Shown: positions 6,966 through 14,630 of the stretch, one piece after another
How positions within the stretch are numbered: position 1 is the stretch's first letter
How the letters are laid out: each line of letters begins with the position of its first letter
Assembly: GCF_900101545.1 (NCBI RefSeq)
Contig: NZ_FMZU01000033.1
Location: forward strand, 1-61,436
Length of the DNA stretch: 61,436 bases
Source of the DNA: Variovorax sp. CF079
GTDB taxonomy: Bacteria > Pseudomonadota > Gammaproteobacteria > Burkholderiales > Burkholderiaceae_C
Reading direction: 5' to 3'
Program-made: the position numbers and the translations under genes
Notes under the pieces: model-generated
Database searches by the model: none
The model's input: the letters and a program-made list of their open reading frames with translations, nothing else
Told to the model about the DNA's origin: nothing

Positions 6966-8606
6966 ATGGACAGCCGTTCCCCGACCCGCTTGCGCTTTCC
7001 CTCGCGGCGCAATCTCCGATGGGCGAGCGGCGTGGTCCTGATGGGCTACGTGGCGGCGCACCTGAGCAACCATGCGCTGGGCCTCGTTTCGCTGGCGACC
7101 GCCGAAGCTGCGCTGCAGGCCATCTCTACCTTCTGGCACGGCGTCGCGGGCAGCGTGCTGCTGTACGGTGCGGCGGCGGTGCACGTGGTGCTGGCCGCGG
7201 TGGCACTGTGGGAACGGCGCAGCCTGCGCATGCCGCCCATGGAGGCCGTGCGGCTGCTGCTCGGTTTCGCGCTGCCGCTGCTGCTGGCCGCGCATCTGAC
7301 GGCGATGCGCTGGGCCTACGAGGCCTTCGCGATCGACGCTTCCTACGCCCGCGTGATCCGCGGCCTCTGGAGTCCGGGCGCTGCGAGCTTCCAGCTGGCC
7401 ATGATGCTGGCCGCGTGGACGCACGGCTGCCTCGGGCTGCACTTGGCGCTGCGCGTCCGCCCGGCCTACCGGCGGCATTTCCATCTGCTCTTTGCCGCGG
7501 CCGTGCTGCTGCCGGTGCTCGCTGCCCTCGGCTTCTTCGCGATGGGCCGCGAACTGCAATGGACCGGCACGCTGCCGGCCCAGATGCCGACGGCAGTGCA
7601 GAGAGCAGCGCTCGACGCGACGGAGCAGGACGTCAAGTGGTTCTATGCGCTGGCGCTGCTGGCCCTGCTCGCTGCGCGCCAGCTGCGCGCCTGGTACGAA
7701 CGGCGGCCGCGCAAGGCATCGATCGAGCTGCGCTACCCGGACCGCACGGTCCGCGTCCCGCTCGGCTGGAGCGTGCTCGAAGCCAGCCGCGCGCACGGCA
7801 TCGCCCACCTGTCGGTCTGCGGCGGACGCGCGCGCTGCTCCACCTGCCGCGTGCGCGTGCTCGGGCCGGCCGCGCATGCCGAAGCGCCGGGCCACGACGA
7901 GCGCCGCACGCTGGAGCGGGTGCGCGCGCCGGATGACGTGCGGCTGGCATGCCAGCTTCGCCCGCACGGCGATCTGGCGGTGACGCCCCTGTTCGCGCCC
8001 CGCGCCGGCGCCGGCGCCCAGCCCGGCCGCCTGGGCCGGGAGCACGACGTCGCCATCCTCTTCGTCGATCTGCGCCGATGGTCGGGCCTGTCGGAGCGGC
8101 AATGGCCCTTCGACCTGGTGTATGTGCTCGACCGCTATTTCGCGATCGTCGGCGCCGCGGTGCGCGAGAGCGGCGGCGTGCCGAACCAGTTCATCGGCGA
8201 CAGCGTGATGGCGATCTTCGGACTGGATGTCGACCTGCCGACCGCATGCCGCCAGGCCATGCGCGCGGCCGAGCTGATCGGCGAACGCATGGACGCATGG
8301 AGCGCCGGCTTCGAATCGCAGTTCGGCCAGCGCCTCGATTTCGGCATGGGCCTGCACGCGGGCCGCGCGGCCGTGGGCGAGGTGGGCTATCTGGAAACCA
8401 CCACCTTCACCGCGGTCGGCGAAGTGGTCAACACGGCGAGCCGATTGCAGGACCAGTCCAAGGTGGCCGAGACCCGGCTCGTGATCTCCGTCTTCGCGGC
8501 CGAGCAGGCCGGCATCGCCGACACGCTGGGCGAGCCGGAGATGATGACGGTGCGCGGCCGCTCGGAGCCGCTCGCGGTGCTGCACGTGCCACGACCCGCA
8601 CCTTGA
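6966..8606 (+). CDS. membrane-anchored class III nucleotide cyclase with [2Fe-2S] ferredoxin domain
   Basis: A 546-residue three-part protein. Residues 20-240 hold about six membrane helices with histidines at about 32, 36, 58, 73, 110, 153 and 159, resembling the dihaem cytochrome b anchor of succinate dehydrogenase-like proteins. Residues 252-340 form a [2Fe-2S] ferredoxin domain with Cys at 285, 291, 294 and 329 (CX5CX2C plus a distant Cys, adrenodoxin-type). Residues 360-525 are a class III cyclase catalytic domain, with metal-binding Asp at 368 (FVDLRRWSG) and 412 (FIGDSVMAIFG), and Asn489/Arg493 in VVNTASRL. The position usually held by an adenine-selecting Lys is Gln408. A redox-regulated cyclase of related design with a dihaem anchor is known from Sinorhizobium (CyaC). 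Divergent from a Crp/Fnr gene. The product (cAMP or other) is not settled by sequence. Confidence 0.87.
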   Translation: MDSRSPTRLRFPSRRNLRWASGVVLMGYVAAHLSNHALGLVSLATAEAALQAISTFWHGVAGSVLLYGAAAVHVVLAAVALWERRSLRMPPMEAVRLLLGFALPLLLAAHLTAMRWAYEAFAIDASYARVIRGLWSPGAASFQLAMMLAAWTHGCLGLHLALRVRPAYRRHFHLLFAAAVLLPVLAALGFFAMGRELQWTGTLPAQMPTAVQRAALDATEQDVKWFYALALLALLAARQLRAWYERRPRKASIELRYPDRTVRVPLGWSVLEASRAHGIAHLSVCGGRARCSTCRVRVLGPAAHAEAPGHDERRTLERVRAPDDVRLACQLRPHGDLAVTPLFAPRAGAGAQPGRLGREHDVAILFVDLRRWSGLSERQWPFDLVYVLDRYFAIVGAAVRESGGVPNQFIGDSVMAIFGLDVDLPTACRQAMRAAELIGERMDAWSAGFESQFGQRLDFGMGLHAGRAAVGEVGYLETTTFTAVGEVVNTASRLQDQSKVAETRLVISVFAAEQAGIADTLGEPEMMTVRGRSEPLAVLHVPRPAP

Positions 8607-8613
8607 ATAAAGC

Positions 8614-8627
8614 GTGCGCAAACGCAC
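8614..8627. promoter_or_regulatory. GTG-N8-CAC dyad upstream of the DUF4148 gene
   Basis: GTGCGCAAACGCAC differs by one base from the dyad at 5668 and has the same GTG-N8-CAC spacing. It starts eight bases after the cyclase stop and ends 88 bases before the ATG of the DUF4148 gene. It is a likely operator for that gene; the neighbouring Crp/Fnr protein is the natural candidate regulator (inference). Confidence 0.45.
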
Positions 8628-8715
8628 AGCCCGAAACGCAGCCGGAATCCACACTGCATTCCATGGTGGCAGCAATCCCCGCAGCCCACCTGCAGCAGTG
8701 AAAGGACTCTCGATC

Positions 8716-9177
8716 ATGCAAGCCAAGCAACTCCTGGGCATCTCCGCCCTTCTTCTCGCCGGCGCCGCGTCGGCCCAGACCGTGCCGGCCGAAGCCTGGG
8801 TCGGCGCGCCGATCGCGACCACCGGCAGCACGATGAGCCGCAGCGAGGTCACGGCCGAGCTGCAGCGCTCGATGAGCGTGGCGCGGACGCCGCAGGAACA
8901 GTGGGTCGGCACGCCGGCCACCGCCGCCGTCGCCGTCGGCGCGATGAGCCGGGCCGAAGTGCTGGCCGACCTGAGCCTCTACAACAAGGCCGGCCTGGGC
9001 GACTATGCACGCATCGACAGCCCCGACGCGGCCGGCCCCGAGTACGCGCGCCGCATGGCCGCCTACCGGCAGGCGCGCAACAGCGATGCCTACATGGCCG
9101 AGGTGCAGCGCATCGAAGGCATTCGCGGCAGCGCGGTGGCGAGCGCGCGTCGGAAGAACGGCCCAGCGGCCGAGTGA
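8716..9177 (+). CDS. DUF4148-type exported protein
   Basis: A 153-residue protein with a signal peptide at 1-20 ending ...GAASA before Gln21. The mature part contains two similar units: W-V-G-x-P followed by MSRSEVTAEL (about 29-55), then W-V-G-T-P followed by MSRAEVLADL (about 71-98), the DUF4148-like pattern of small periplasmic proteins common in Burkholderiales. Their function is not established. The ATG at 8716 is preceded by AAAGGA; an earlier in-frame GTG at 8614 falls in the regulatory dyad and was rejected. The gene stands alone, with a Crp-like dyad upstream. Confidence 0.8.
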   Translation: MQAKQLLGISALLLAGAASAQTVPAEAWVGAPIATTGSTMSRSEVTAELQRSMSVARTPQEQWVGTPATAAVAVGAMSRAEVLADLSLYNKAGLGDYARIDSPDAAGPEYARRMAAYRQARNSDAYMAEVQRIEGIRGSAVASARRKNGPAAE

Positions 9178-9184
9178 GCGAGCG

Positions 9185-10391
9185 TCAATCGTCCGCCAGG
9201 CAGGTGCCGGCCGTCCAGCCGTAGAGCCACTCGAGCGCGTCGTAGAAGCGCTCCTGCGGCCGGCCCTTCCACATCTCGTTGCGCACCAGACGCTCGACGC
9301 CCTTGGCGTGGTAGATGCGGCCCATCTCGCGCGCCGACAGCACCACGCGTGCCGTGCGCGCGACGCGCGAGCGTTCGTAGAGCACCAGCGCGCGGCCCCA
9401 GTCGCCGCCTTCGCGCCGCAGCGCGAGCGCCAGCGTGACGGCATCCTCGCAGGCCATGCAGGCGCCCTGCGCCAGGTACTGATATGAACCATCGGATGCG
9501 CGGCATCGCCGAGCAAGGTCGCGTGGCCGAAGGTCCAGCGCTCGATCGGATCGCGGTCGGCTGTGGAGTAGCGCTTCCAGGCTTTCGGAATGCGCAGGAT
9601 CTGCTGCACCGCTTCGCAGGTGGGGCGGAAGTAGCGCTGCACTTCGGACGGGTCGCCGTCCATCGAGCCCCACTCCTCGGGCCGGTCGCTGTGGAAGGTG
9701 ACCGCCAGGTTGAACTTGTCGCCGCCCTTGAGCGGGTAGTGCACCAGGTGGCAGTTGGGCCCGACCCAGATGCAGGGCGCTGTGTAGCGCAGCGCCTCGG
9801 GGAACTCGGCCGTGTCGATCACCGCGCGGAACACCACGTGGCCCGAGACGTGGATGCCGTCGTCCACGTACTGCTGGCGCACCGCCGAACGCACGCCGTC
9901 GCAGCCGATCACGGCCTGGCCTGGCGGCCGCCCTGCGCGTCGATCAGCGTGACGCCGTCGTCGCTCTGCTCGATGTGCACCACCTTGGTCGACGTGAGGA
10001 ACTCGATGCCTTCGGTGGTGGCCTGCACCCCTTCGAGCAGCGCGCCGTGGATGTCGGCGCGATGGATCACCGTGTACGGGTTGCCGAAGCGCTCCCTGAA
10101 GCGCGCATCGAGCGCGATGCCGATCACGCGCTTCGCATCGATGGCATCGAACATCACCATCTCGTCGGTGTAGACGGCCCGGGCGCGCAGGTTCGCGCCG
10201 ACGCCCAGCGCATCGCAGGCCGCAAAGGCATTGGGGCTGAGCTGGATGCCGGCGCCGAACTCGCCGATGTGGGCGGACTGCCCGATCACCTTCACGTTGT
10301 AGCCCTCGCGCACCAGCGCGAGCGCCGCCGCCAGGCCGCCGATGCCGCCGCCGGCGATCAGCACGGGTCGGCTGTCGAGTGCTGTTTTCAT
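9185..10391 (-). pseudogene. FAD-dependent aromatic hydroxylase (3-hydroxybenzoate 6-monooxygenase/salicylate hydroxylase type), two frameshifts
   Basis: The intact product would be about 400 residues. The N-terminal segment carries the FAD motif LIAGGGIGGLAAALAL, the middle segment the hydroxylase motif IGCDGVRSAV and the second FAD motif GDAAHPM, and the C-terminal segment QYLAQGACMACEDAVTLAL. The three segments lie in three frames. The first break, near 9915-9924, is a tandem copy of a 5-base unit; removing one copy restores GRQAVIGCDG. The second, near 9481-9489, is also repaired by removing five bases, giving HPMVQYLAQG. As written, the enzyme would be truncated after about 160 residues. 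Its start overlaps the decarboxylase stop by four bases (ATGA), so it belongs to the same MarR-flanked aromatic-acid operon. Either a genuine double mutation or an assembly error. Confidence 0.85.
9915..9924. repeat. 5-bp tandem duplication inside the hydroxylase gene
   Basis: Two adjacent copies of CCTGG on the plus strand (CCAGG on the coding strand). Removing one copy exactly restores the hydroxylase frame and a conserved motif, so this short duplication is the likely cause of the first frameshift. Confidence 0.7.
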
Positions 10392-11359
10392 GGCAGTTTG
10401 AAAAGCTCGCGCGCGTTGTCCCGGCCGATCTTCAGCCGGTCGTTGTCGCTGATCTCGCAATGGTCAAACCAGCTCGCCGCATCCTCGTGCTTCTCGAAGG
10501 GGTAGTCCACCGAGTACATGATGCGGTCGCTGCCCACTTCCAGCATCGTCGAGAGCAAGGTGGGCGTGCGGAAGTTGCCGCTGGTCGTGATGTGCACATT
10601 GCTGCGCAGGTAGTCACCAATCTGCTTCTCGCACGGCATGCCGCGCCGTCCCTTGCGCAAGATGTGGTCGACGCGCCAGATGTTGAAGGGGATGCCTTCG
10701 CCGAAGTGGCCGAGGATCATCTGCAACCCGGGATGCCGGTCGAAGAGGCCGCTCGACAACAGCCGCAGCGCGTGGATGCTGGTCTCCACGGCAAAGGCCC
10801 AGGTCGGCCCCGTGAGCCAGTGCGCGCCGTCGTAGATCGGCTCGCGTGCCGGCAGCGGGTCGCGCGGGTGCATGTAGAAGGGCTTGCCGAGCGCCGCGGC
10901 CGCGGCCCAGAAGTCGGCGAACCGAGGCGCGTCGTAGTAGACGACGGTGCGTTCGTCGCCGACCTGCGAGAAGCCGTTGACCAGGAAGCCGTGGAAGCCG
11001 AACTCCTTCACGCAGCGTTCGAGCTCGCGCGCTGCCGCTTCAGGGTCCTGCATCGGCAGCGCCGCGAAGCCGCCGAAGCGTGTCGGCCGGCGCGCCGCCT
11101 GCTCGGCCAGCACCTCGTTCGCGCGCCGCGCCACTTCGACGGCACGGCGTGGATCGGGAATGGCCTGCACCGCCGGCGAGTTGAGCGAGAGGATTGCGTA
11201 TTCGGTACCCCAGGCATCCATCTGCTCGATGCGCTGCTGCTCGAAGTCGAGCAGATTGCTCTTCAGGCCGGCCCAGACCTCCGGCCGCGCATAGACCTCC
11301 GAGTCGCCGATGGTGAGCTCGATGGCGAAATGCTCCTCGAGCGCGATCTTGTTCTTCAT
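10388..11359 (-). CDS. amidohydrolase-family aromatic decarboxylase (gamma-resorcylate decarboxylase-like)
   Basis: A 323-residue TIM-barrel enzyme of the ACMSD/amidohydrolase-2 group. It closely matches the pattern recalled for 2,6-dihydroxybenzoate (gamma-resorcylate) and 2,3-dihydroxybenzoate decarboxylases: start KIALEEHFAI with the metal-binding E-x-H, ILSLNSPAVQAIPD, the HPRDPLP loop with metal His, LGHFGEGIPF, ITTSGNFRTPTLL and the metal Asp in YSVDYPFE. These non-oxidative enzymes convert a dihydroxybenzoate to resorcinol or catechol using a divalent metal. Start chosen at the ATG giving the conserved N-terminus. It lies seven bases downstream of the Bug receptor and overlaps the broken hydroxylase by four bases, so uptake, decarboxylation and hydroxylation were probably one pathway. 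Confidence 0.85.
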   Translation of the reverse strand: MKNKIALEEHFAIELTIGDSEVYARPEVWAGLKSNLLDFEQQRIEQMDAWGTEYAILSLNSPAVQAIPDPRRAVEVARRANEVLAEQAARRPTRFGGFAALPMQDPEAAARELERCVKEFGFHGFLVNGFSQVGDERTVVYYDAPRFADFWAAAAALGKPFYMHPRDPLPAREPIYDGAHWLTGPTWAFAVETSIHALRLLSSGLFDRHPGLQMILGHFGEGIPFNIWRVDHILRKGRRGMPCEKQIGDYLRSNVHITTSGNFRTPTLLSTMLEVGSDRIMYSVDYPFEKHEDAASWFDHCEISDNDRLKIGRDNARELFKLP

Positions 11360-11366
11360 CCGCTGT

Positions 11367-12356
11367 TCACTCCGGCTTGATGTTGAGCTTGTCGAGCACG
11401 CCCTGCCAGGTCTTGCGGTCATCGGCGATGTACTGGGCCAGCTGCTCGGACGTGCCCGGGCGCGGGTAGGTGCCGAGCTCGCGCGACTTGGCCACCACGT
11501 CGGGCAGGAGCAGCGCCTCGCCCATGTCCTTGTTGAGCCTGGCGAGGACGGCCGGGTCCACGCCCTTCTTCGCGATCACCGCGAACCAGCCGTGCGCCAC
11601 CGCGCCGGGCACCGTTCTGCTGGCCAGCGGAAACTGTTCGAGCCCGGGCTCGGCGCGGTCGCCCATGCTCGCGAGGATGCGCAACTTGCCAGCCTGCACG
11701 TTGCCCGCCACCACGTTGTAGGTCTCGACCATCATCTTGGTCTGGCCGCCCAGCATGGCCTGCATCGCCTGCGCGCCGCCGGGGTAGTGCACCTCGAGGA
11801 ACTGCGCGCCCGACTGCAGCCCGAGCAGCGCTGATGCAAGATGCGGCAACGTGCCACGGCCGTTGTCGGCCACCTCGATGCTCTGCGGCTTCGCCTTGGC
11901 AGCAGCGATGAAATCGGCCAGCGTCTTGTAGGGCGAATCGCCCGGCACCGCCAGCATGAAAGGCGCGACCGCGGCCAGCGTGACCGGCACGAAGTCGCGG
12001 TTGAAGTCGTAGTTCACGCCCTTGATGGTGCTCGGCGCGACCGAGATCGCCGAGCCCTGCACGAAGCCGAAGGTGGCGCCGTCCGCGGGCGCGGCGAGGA
12101 TGGCGTTCATGCCGATCACGCCGCTGCCGCCCGGCTTGTTGTCGACGATCACGCCCTGCCCCCACTTCTCGCCGAGCTTGACGCTCACATGCCGGATCAG
12201 CACGTCGGGCGCCGAGCCCGCCGGGAAGGGAACGACGAAGCGCACCGGCTGGGCCGGCCACTTGGCCGCAGCGCCCTGCGCATGGGCAAGCGGCGCGGCG
12301 GCGCCGGCCGAAAGCGCGAGCAGAAGAGCCGTGCAGCGGGAGCGGAAAAGGTTCAT
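11367..12356 (-). CDS. Bug/TctC-family periplasmic receptor
   Basis: A 329-residue periplasmic binding protein with a signal peptide at 1-26 (hydrophobic core ALLLALSAGAAAP, cleavage after AHA). Family marks are WPAQPVRFVVPFPAGSAPD at the mature start, VDNKPGGSGVIGMNAI, and AMLGGQTKMMVETYNVV in the second lobe. Bug receptors bind small carboxylates and deliver them to tripartite TctAB transporters encoded elsewhere. It is the first gene of the receptor/decarboxylase/hydroxylase operon, and its promoter region contains two MarR-type operators shared with the divergent regulator. The likely ligand is a hydroxybenzoate, by context only. Confidence 0.88.
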   Translation of the reverse strand: MNLFRSRCTALLLALSAGAAAPLAHAQGAAAKWPAQPVRFVVPFPAGSAPDVLIRHVSVKLGEKWGQGVIVDNKPGGSGVIGMNAILAAPADGATFGFVQGSAISVAPSTIKGVNYDFNRDFVPVTLAAVAPFMLAVPGDSPYKTLADFIAAAKAKPQSIEVADNGRGTLPHLASALLGLQSGAQFLEVHYPGGAQAMQAMLGGQTKMMVETYNVVAGNVQAGKLRILASMGDRAEPGLEQFPLASRTVPGAVAHGWFAVIAKKGVDPAVLARLNKDMGEALLLPDVVAKSRELGTYPRPGTSEQLAQYIADDRKTWQGVLDKLNIKPE

Positions 12357-12373
12357 GATTGCCTCTTTAGTTA

Positions 12374-12420
12374 CTTGAATATTCAAGCAATTGGGCGCAC
12401 TCTATACTTGAATCAGCAAG
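12374..12420. promoter_or_regulatory. two CTTG-N6-CAAG operators between the Bug operon and marR
   Basis: Site 1, CTTGAATATTCAAG at 12374-12387, is a perfect 14-base palindrome. Site 2 at 12407-12420 has the same CTTG-N6-CAAG arms, extended to TACTTG/CAAGTA (12405-12422). The sites are 33 bases apart, about three helical turns, and fill the 73-base gap between the divergent starts. A TATACT hexamer (12403-12408) overlaps site 2. They are well placed for the MarR protein to repress both directions. Confidence 0.7.
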
Positions 12421-12429
12421 TATTTGTTC

Positions 12430-12879
12430 ATGAAAACCCTAGTCCAGGAGCACGATCTCGAGAAGGCGATTCCCTTCCTGTTGGCACGCGCCGGCGCGCG
12501 CATGGGCAATGCCTTCTCCAAGGCGCTCAAGCCCTACGGCCTGAGCCTCGTCGAATGGCGCGTGTGCGCCTCGCTGCAGCACACGCCGGACCAGACGCTT
12601 TCCGAGCTCGCGCTGCATTCCTCGAACGACCTGTCGGCGCTCTCGCGCATCGTCGACCGGCTGGCGACGCTGGGACTCGTGCGGCGCGAGAAGTGCGGTA
12701 CGGACGGCCGCGCGATACGCCTCGCGCTCACGACGCTCGGCCTCGAGCTCACGCACGAGATCATTCCGCTCGCCAAGCACTACGAAGCCATCGCGCTCTC
12801 GGACTTCAGCGCGAGCGAGGTGAAGCTGCTGCGCGAGATGCTGCTGCGCATCTACGCCAACGCGACGCCGCTGGCATAG
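12430..12879 (+). CDS. MarR-family transcriptional regulator
   Basis: A 149-residue winged-helix regulator. Helices around LSLVEWRVCASLQHTPDQTLSEL and the recognition region SNDLSALSRIVDRLATLGL precede the wing REKCGTDGRAIRLALT, whose D-x-R is the MarR signature. The ATG at 12430 follows a TTG two codons earlier and is preferred. It is divergent from the Bug/decarboxylase/hydroxylase operon, with two palindromes in the gap, so it most likely represses that operon until an aromatic acid binds (inference). Confidence 0.88.
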   Translation: MKTLVQEHDLEKAIPFLLARAGARMGNAFSKALKPYGLSLVEWRVCASLQHTPDQTLSELALHSSNDLSALSRIVDRLATLGLVRREKCGTDGRAIRLALTTLGLELTHEIIPLAKHYEAIALSDFSASEVKLLREMLLRIYANATPLA

Positions 12880-12889
12880 AGCAGGACGC

Positions 12890-13945
12890 TCAGGCCGGCG
12901 CCACCTGCACCATGGCAGCTTCGGCGCCCTGCGAGATCGCGAAGCGCACAGGCAGGAAGCGCTCGATCACCGCGCAGTTGGTGCGCGTGTGCTGCGTCAC
13001 TTCGCTGCAGCTGAAGGCCGCGGCTTCCTTGCGCTGCCACACCGCGAGCGCAAGAAGCAGCGCGAGCTGGTCCGCCAGGTGCGACCCGACTGCAGCCCCG
13101 CTTTTCTGAAAGGCGCGCACCTCCTTCACCAGCCGATGCGCCACCTGCTCGGCGGAAAGCGTCTTCTCGCCGAAGGCCGTGAAGACCTCGGTGACGTGCT
13201 CGTAGGCGAAGACGGCCATGAGCGCATTGCCGGGCCCTTCGTTCAGCCGCACCACACCGTGGCGCAGCTGCTCGACGGACCAGCCCATCGCGCTGCCGAG
13301 CGTGCCGAGCTCGCGCACCGCGACATGGCGCGCAAGCCCCGGCGCCAGGCACTCGCCATGTGCCGCCTGCAGCGCACCGCGCGCCAGCAGATCGAAGGGC
13401 CTGAGCGGTCCGGCGCAGGGCACGATGGTCGCTTCGACCGCACCGCCCCCGGCCGGATAGAAGCCGCAGCGCTGCAGCACCAGCTGCAGGTCCGCGCCCA
13501 GGCGGCGCACCAGCGGTGCAAAGGCCAGGTCGAGAAAATGGAAGGGCGGCGCCATCGGGTTGTGCGTGCCGCCGGCGAGCGAGACGCGGCTCGGCGCATC
13601 GGCCAGCAGCAGCGCGGGCAGCACCGTCTGGAGCACCAGCATGCAACTGCCCGCGCTGGCGACCGCAAAGCGGTAGTCGCCGGCGCGCACGGGGCCGGGC
13701 ACGAAGCGCAGCCGCTGCGAACCGAGCTCGGCGCCCTCGATCTGCGCGCCGCTCAGTTCCACGGCCGCCAGCACGCAGGCCAGGTGCTGGCGCATTAGCC
13801 CCGGCTTGGGCCGCCTGGCGCGAATGCGATCGATCGCCAGCGGCTGGCCCGTGACCATCGCGAGCGCGAGGCCGGTGCGCAGGATCTGGCCGCCGCCCTC
13901 GCCTTCAGAGCCGTCGAGTTCGATCACTTCTTCTGTCCTCATCAT
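12890..13945 (-). CDS. rtcA: RNA 3'-terminal phosphate cyclase RtcA
   Basis: A 351-residue enzyme (352 codons including stop) that uses ATP to turn an RNA 3'-phosphate into a 2',3'-cyclic phosphate through an AMP-enzyme intermediate. Family marks are DGSEGEGGGQILRTGLALA near the N-terminus, RPKPGLMRQHL, and GSHLADQLALLLAL with the adenylated His at about 289. It is the last gene of a three-gene unit with rtcB and a zinc-ribbon protein (19-base gap upstream), read away from rtcR. Two adjacent ATG codons (13945 and 13942) are both possible starts. Regulation is probably by RtcR and sigma-54 acting at the promoter before rtcB. Confidence 0.93.
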   Translation of the reverse strand: MMRTEEVIELDGSEGEGGGQILRTGLALAMVTGQPLAIDRIRARRPKPGLMRQHLACVLAAVELSGAQIEGAELGSQRLRFVPGPVRAGDYRFAVASAGSCMLVLQTVLPALLLADAPSRVSLAGGTHNPMAPPFHFLDLAFAPLVRRLGADLQLVLQRCGFYPAGGGAVEATIVPCAGPLRPFDLLARGALQAAHGECLAPGLARHVAVRELGTLGSAMGWSVEQLRHGVVRLNEGPGNALMAVFAYEHVTEVFTAFGEKTLSAEQVAHRLVKEVRAFQKSGAAVGSHLADQLALLLALAVWQRKEAAAFSCSEVTQHTRTNCAVIERFLPVRFAISQGAEAAMVQVAPA

Positions 13946-13964
13946 CCTGTTGTTCGAACGCGCA

Positions 13965-14612
13965 TCACGTCACTTGCTTTCCGCGCGCCAGGGCCTTGGC
14001 AGCGGCATCGCCCGCAACACGCTCCCAGCTCCAATACCCATGGCCCGCGCGGCCCGCCACAAGCGCCTCGAGCCGCTCGACCTGTAGTGCCCCGCCCCAG
14101 CGTCCCATGGTCTCGATGGCGACAACCCGCAGACTCCACCATTTGCTTTCAAGGGCCGCGTCGATCTCGGCCAGCGCCTCGGCATTCGGGTTCGCCGCAC
14201 CCAGCGTGCGCAGCCGCTGCGTCCGTTCGCGCAGCAGGTTGGCGCCCTCGCCGGCGTTCGCGGGCTGTCGCTGCTCGCGATACGCGCGGCGGCACGCACG
14301 GCAACGCACCGCCGTGCTGTCGATATGGCCGTGGATCACTTCGTACCACCACTTCTGCTGCTTGGCGGTCCAGACCTCCTCGATGCCGCAGTCGCGGCAG
14401 GTGAAGGCCAGGTCAACATAGAAGGTGGGCAACAGCCCATAGGTGTTGTTGTAGCGCGCCAGCACGTCCTGGTCGGCCAGCTCCATGCCGGCAAGCCGCG
14501 CACCGGCGACCAGATGCCGTGCGTCCTGCCCGCTCAGCAGCGCAGCAAGTTTCCCAGCACGTTCGAGGCGCCGCCCCTTGATCTCGGCGCGGCGCTGCTT
14601 GTTGCTTTTCAT
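13965..14612 (-). CDS. zinc-ribbon protein encoded between rtcB and rtcA
   Basis: A 215-residue protein. Residues 69-112 form a zinc-ribbon: CxxC at 72-75, then W-T-x-K-Q-Q-K-W-W (81-89), and CxxC at 104-107 followed by RRAYR. This matches the pattern of the 'probable zinc-ribbon' (zf-trcl-like) family. The N-terminal 30 residues are very basic (KSNKQRRAEIKGRRLER), suited to RNA contact. The C-terminal 90 residues are helical, with a repeat-like segment WWSLRVVAIETMGRWG that resembles a HEAT-type unit. It lies 18 bases after rtcB and 19 before rtcA on the same strand, so it is an operon member and may act in RNA end repair or sensing. That role is inference. Confidence 0.75.
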   Translation of the reverse strand: MKSNKQRRAEIKGRRLERAGKLAALLSGQDARHLVAGARLAGMELADQDVLARYNNTYGLLPTFYVDLAFTCRDCGIEEVWTAKQQKWWYEVIHGHIDSTAVRCRACRRAYREQRQPANAGEGANLLRERTQRLRTLGAANPNAEALAEIDAALESKWWSLRVVAIETMGRWGGALQVERLEALVAGRAGHGYWSWERVAGDAAAKALARGKQVT

Positions 14613-14630
14613 TCGTCGATCCCGTCTGGG

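Noticed and set aside
8614..8715. GTG start that would lengthen the DUF4148 protein by 34 residues
   Set aside because: It falls inside a regulatory-type dyad, and the ATG at 8716 gives a proper signal peptide and ribosome-binding site.
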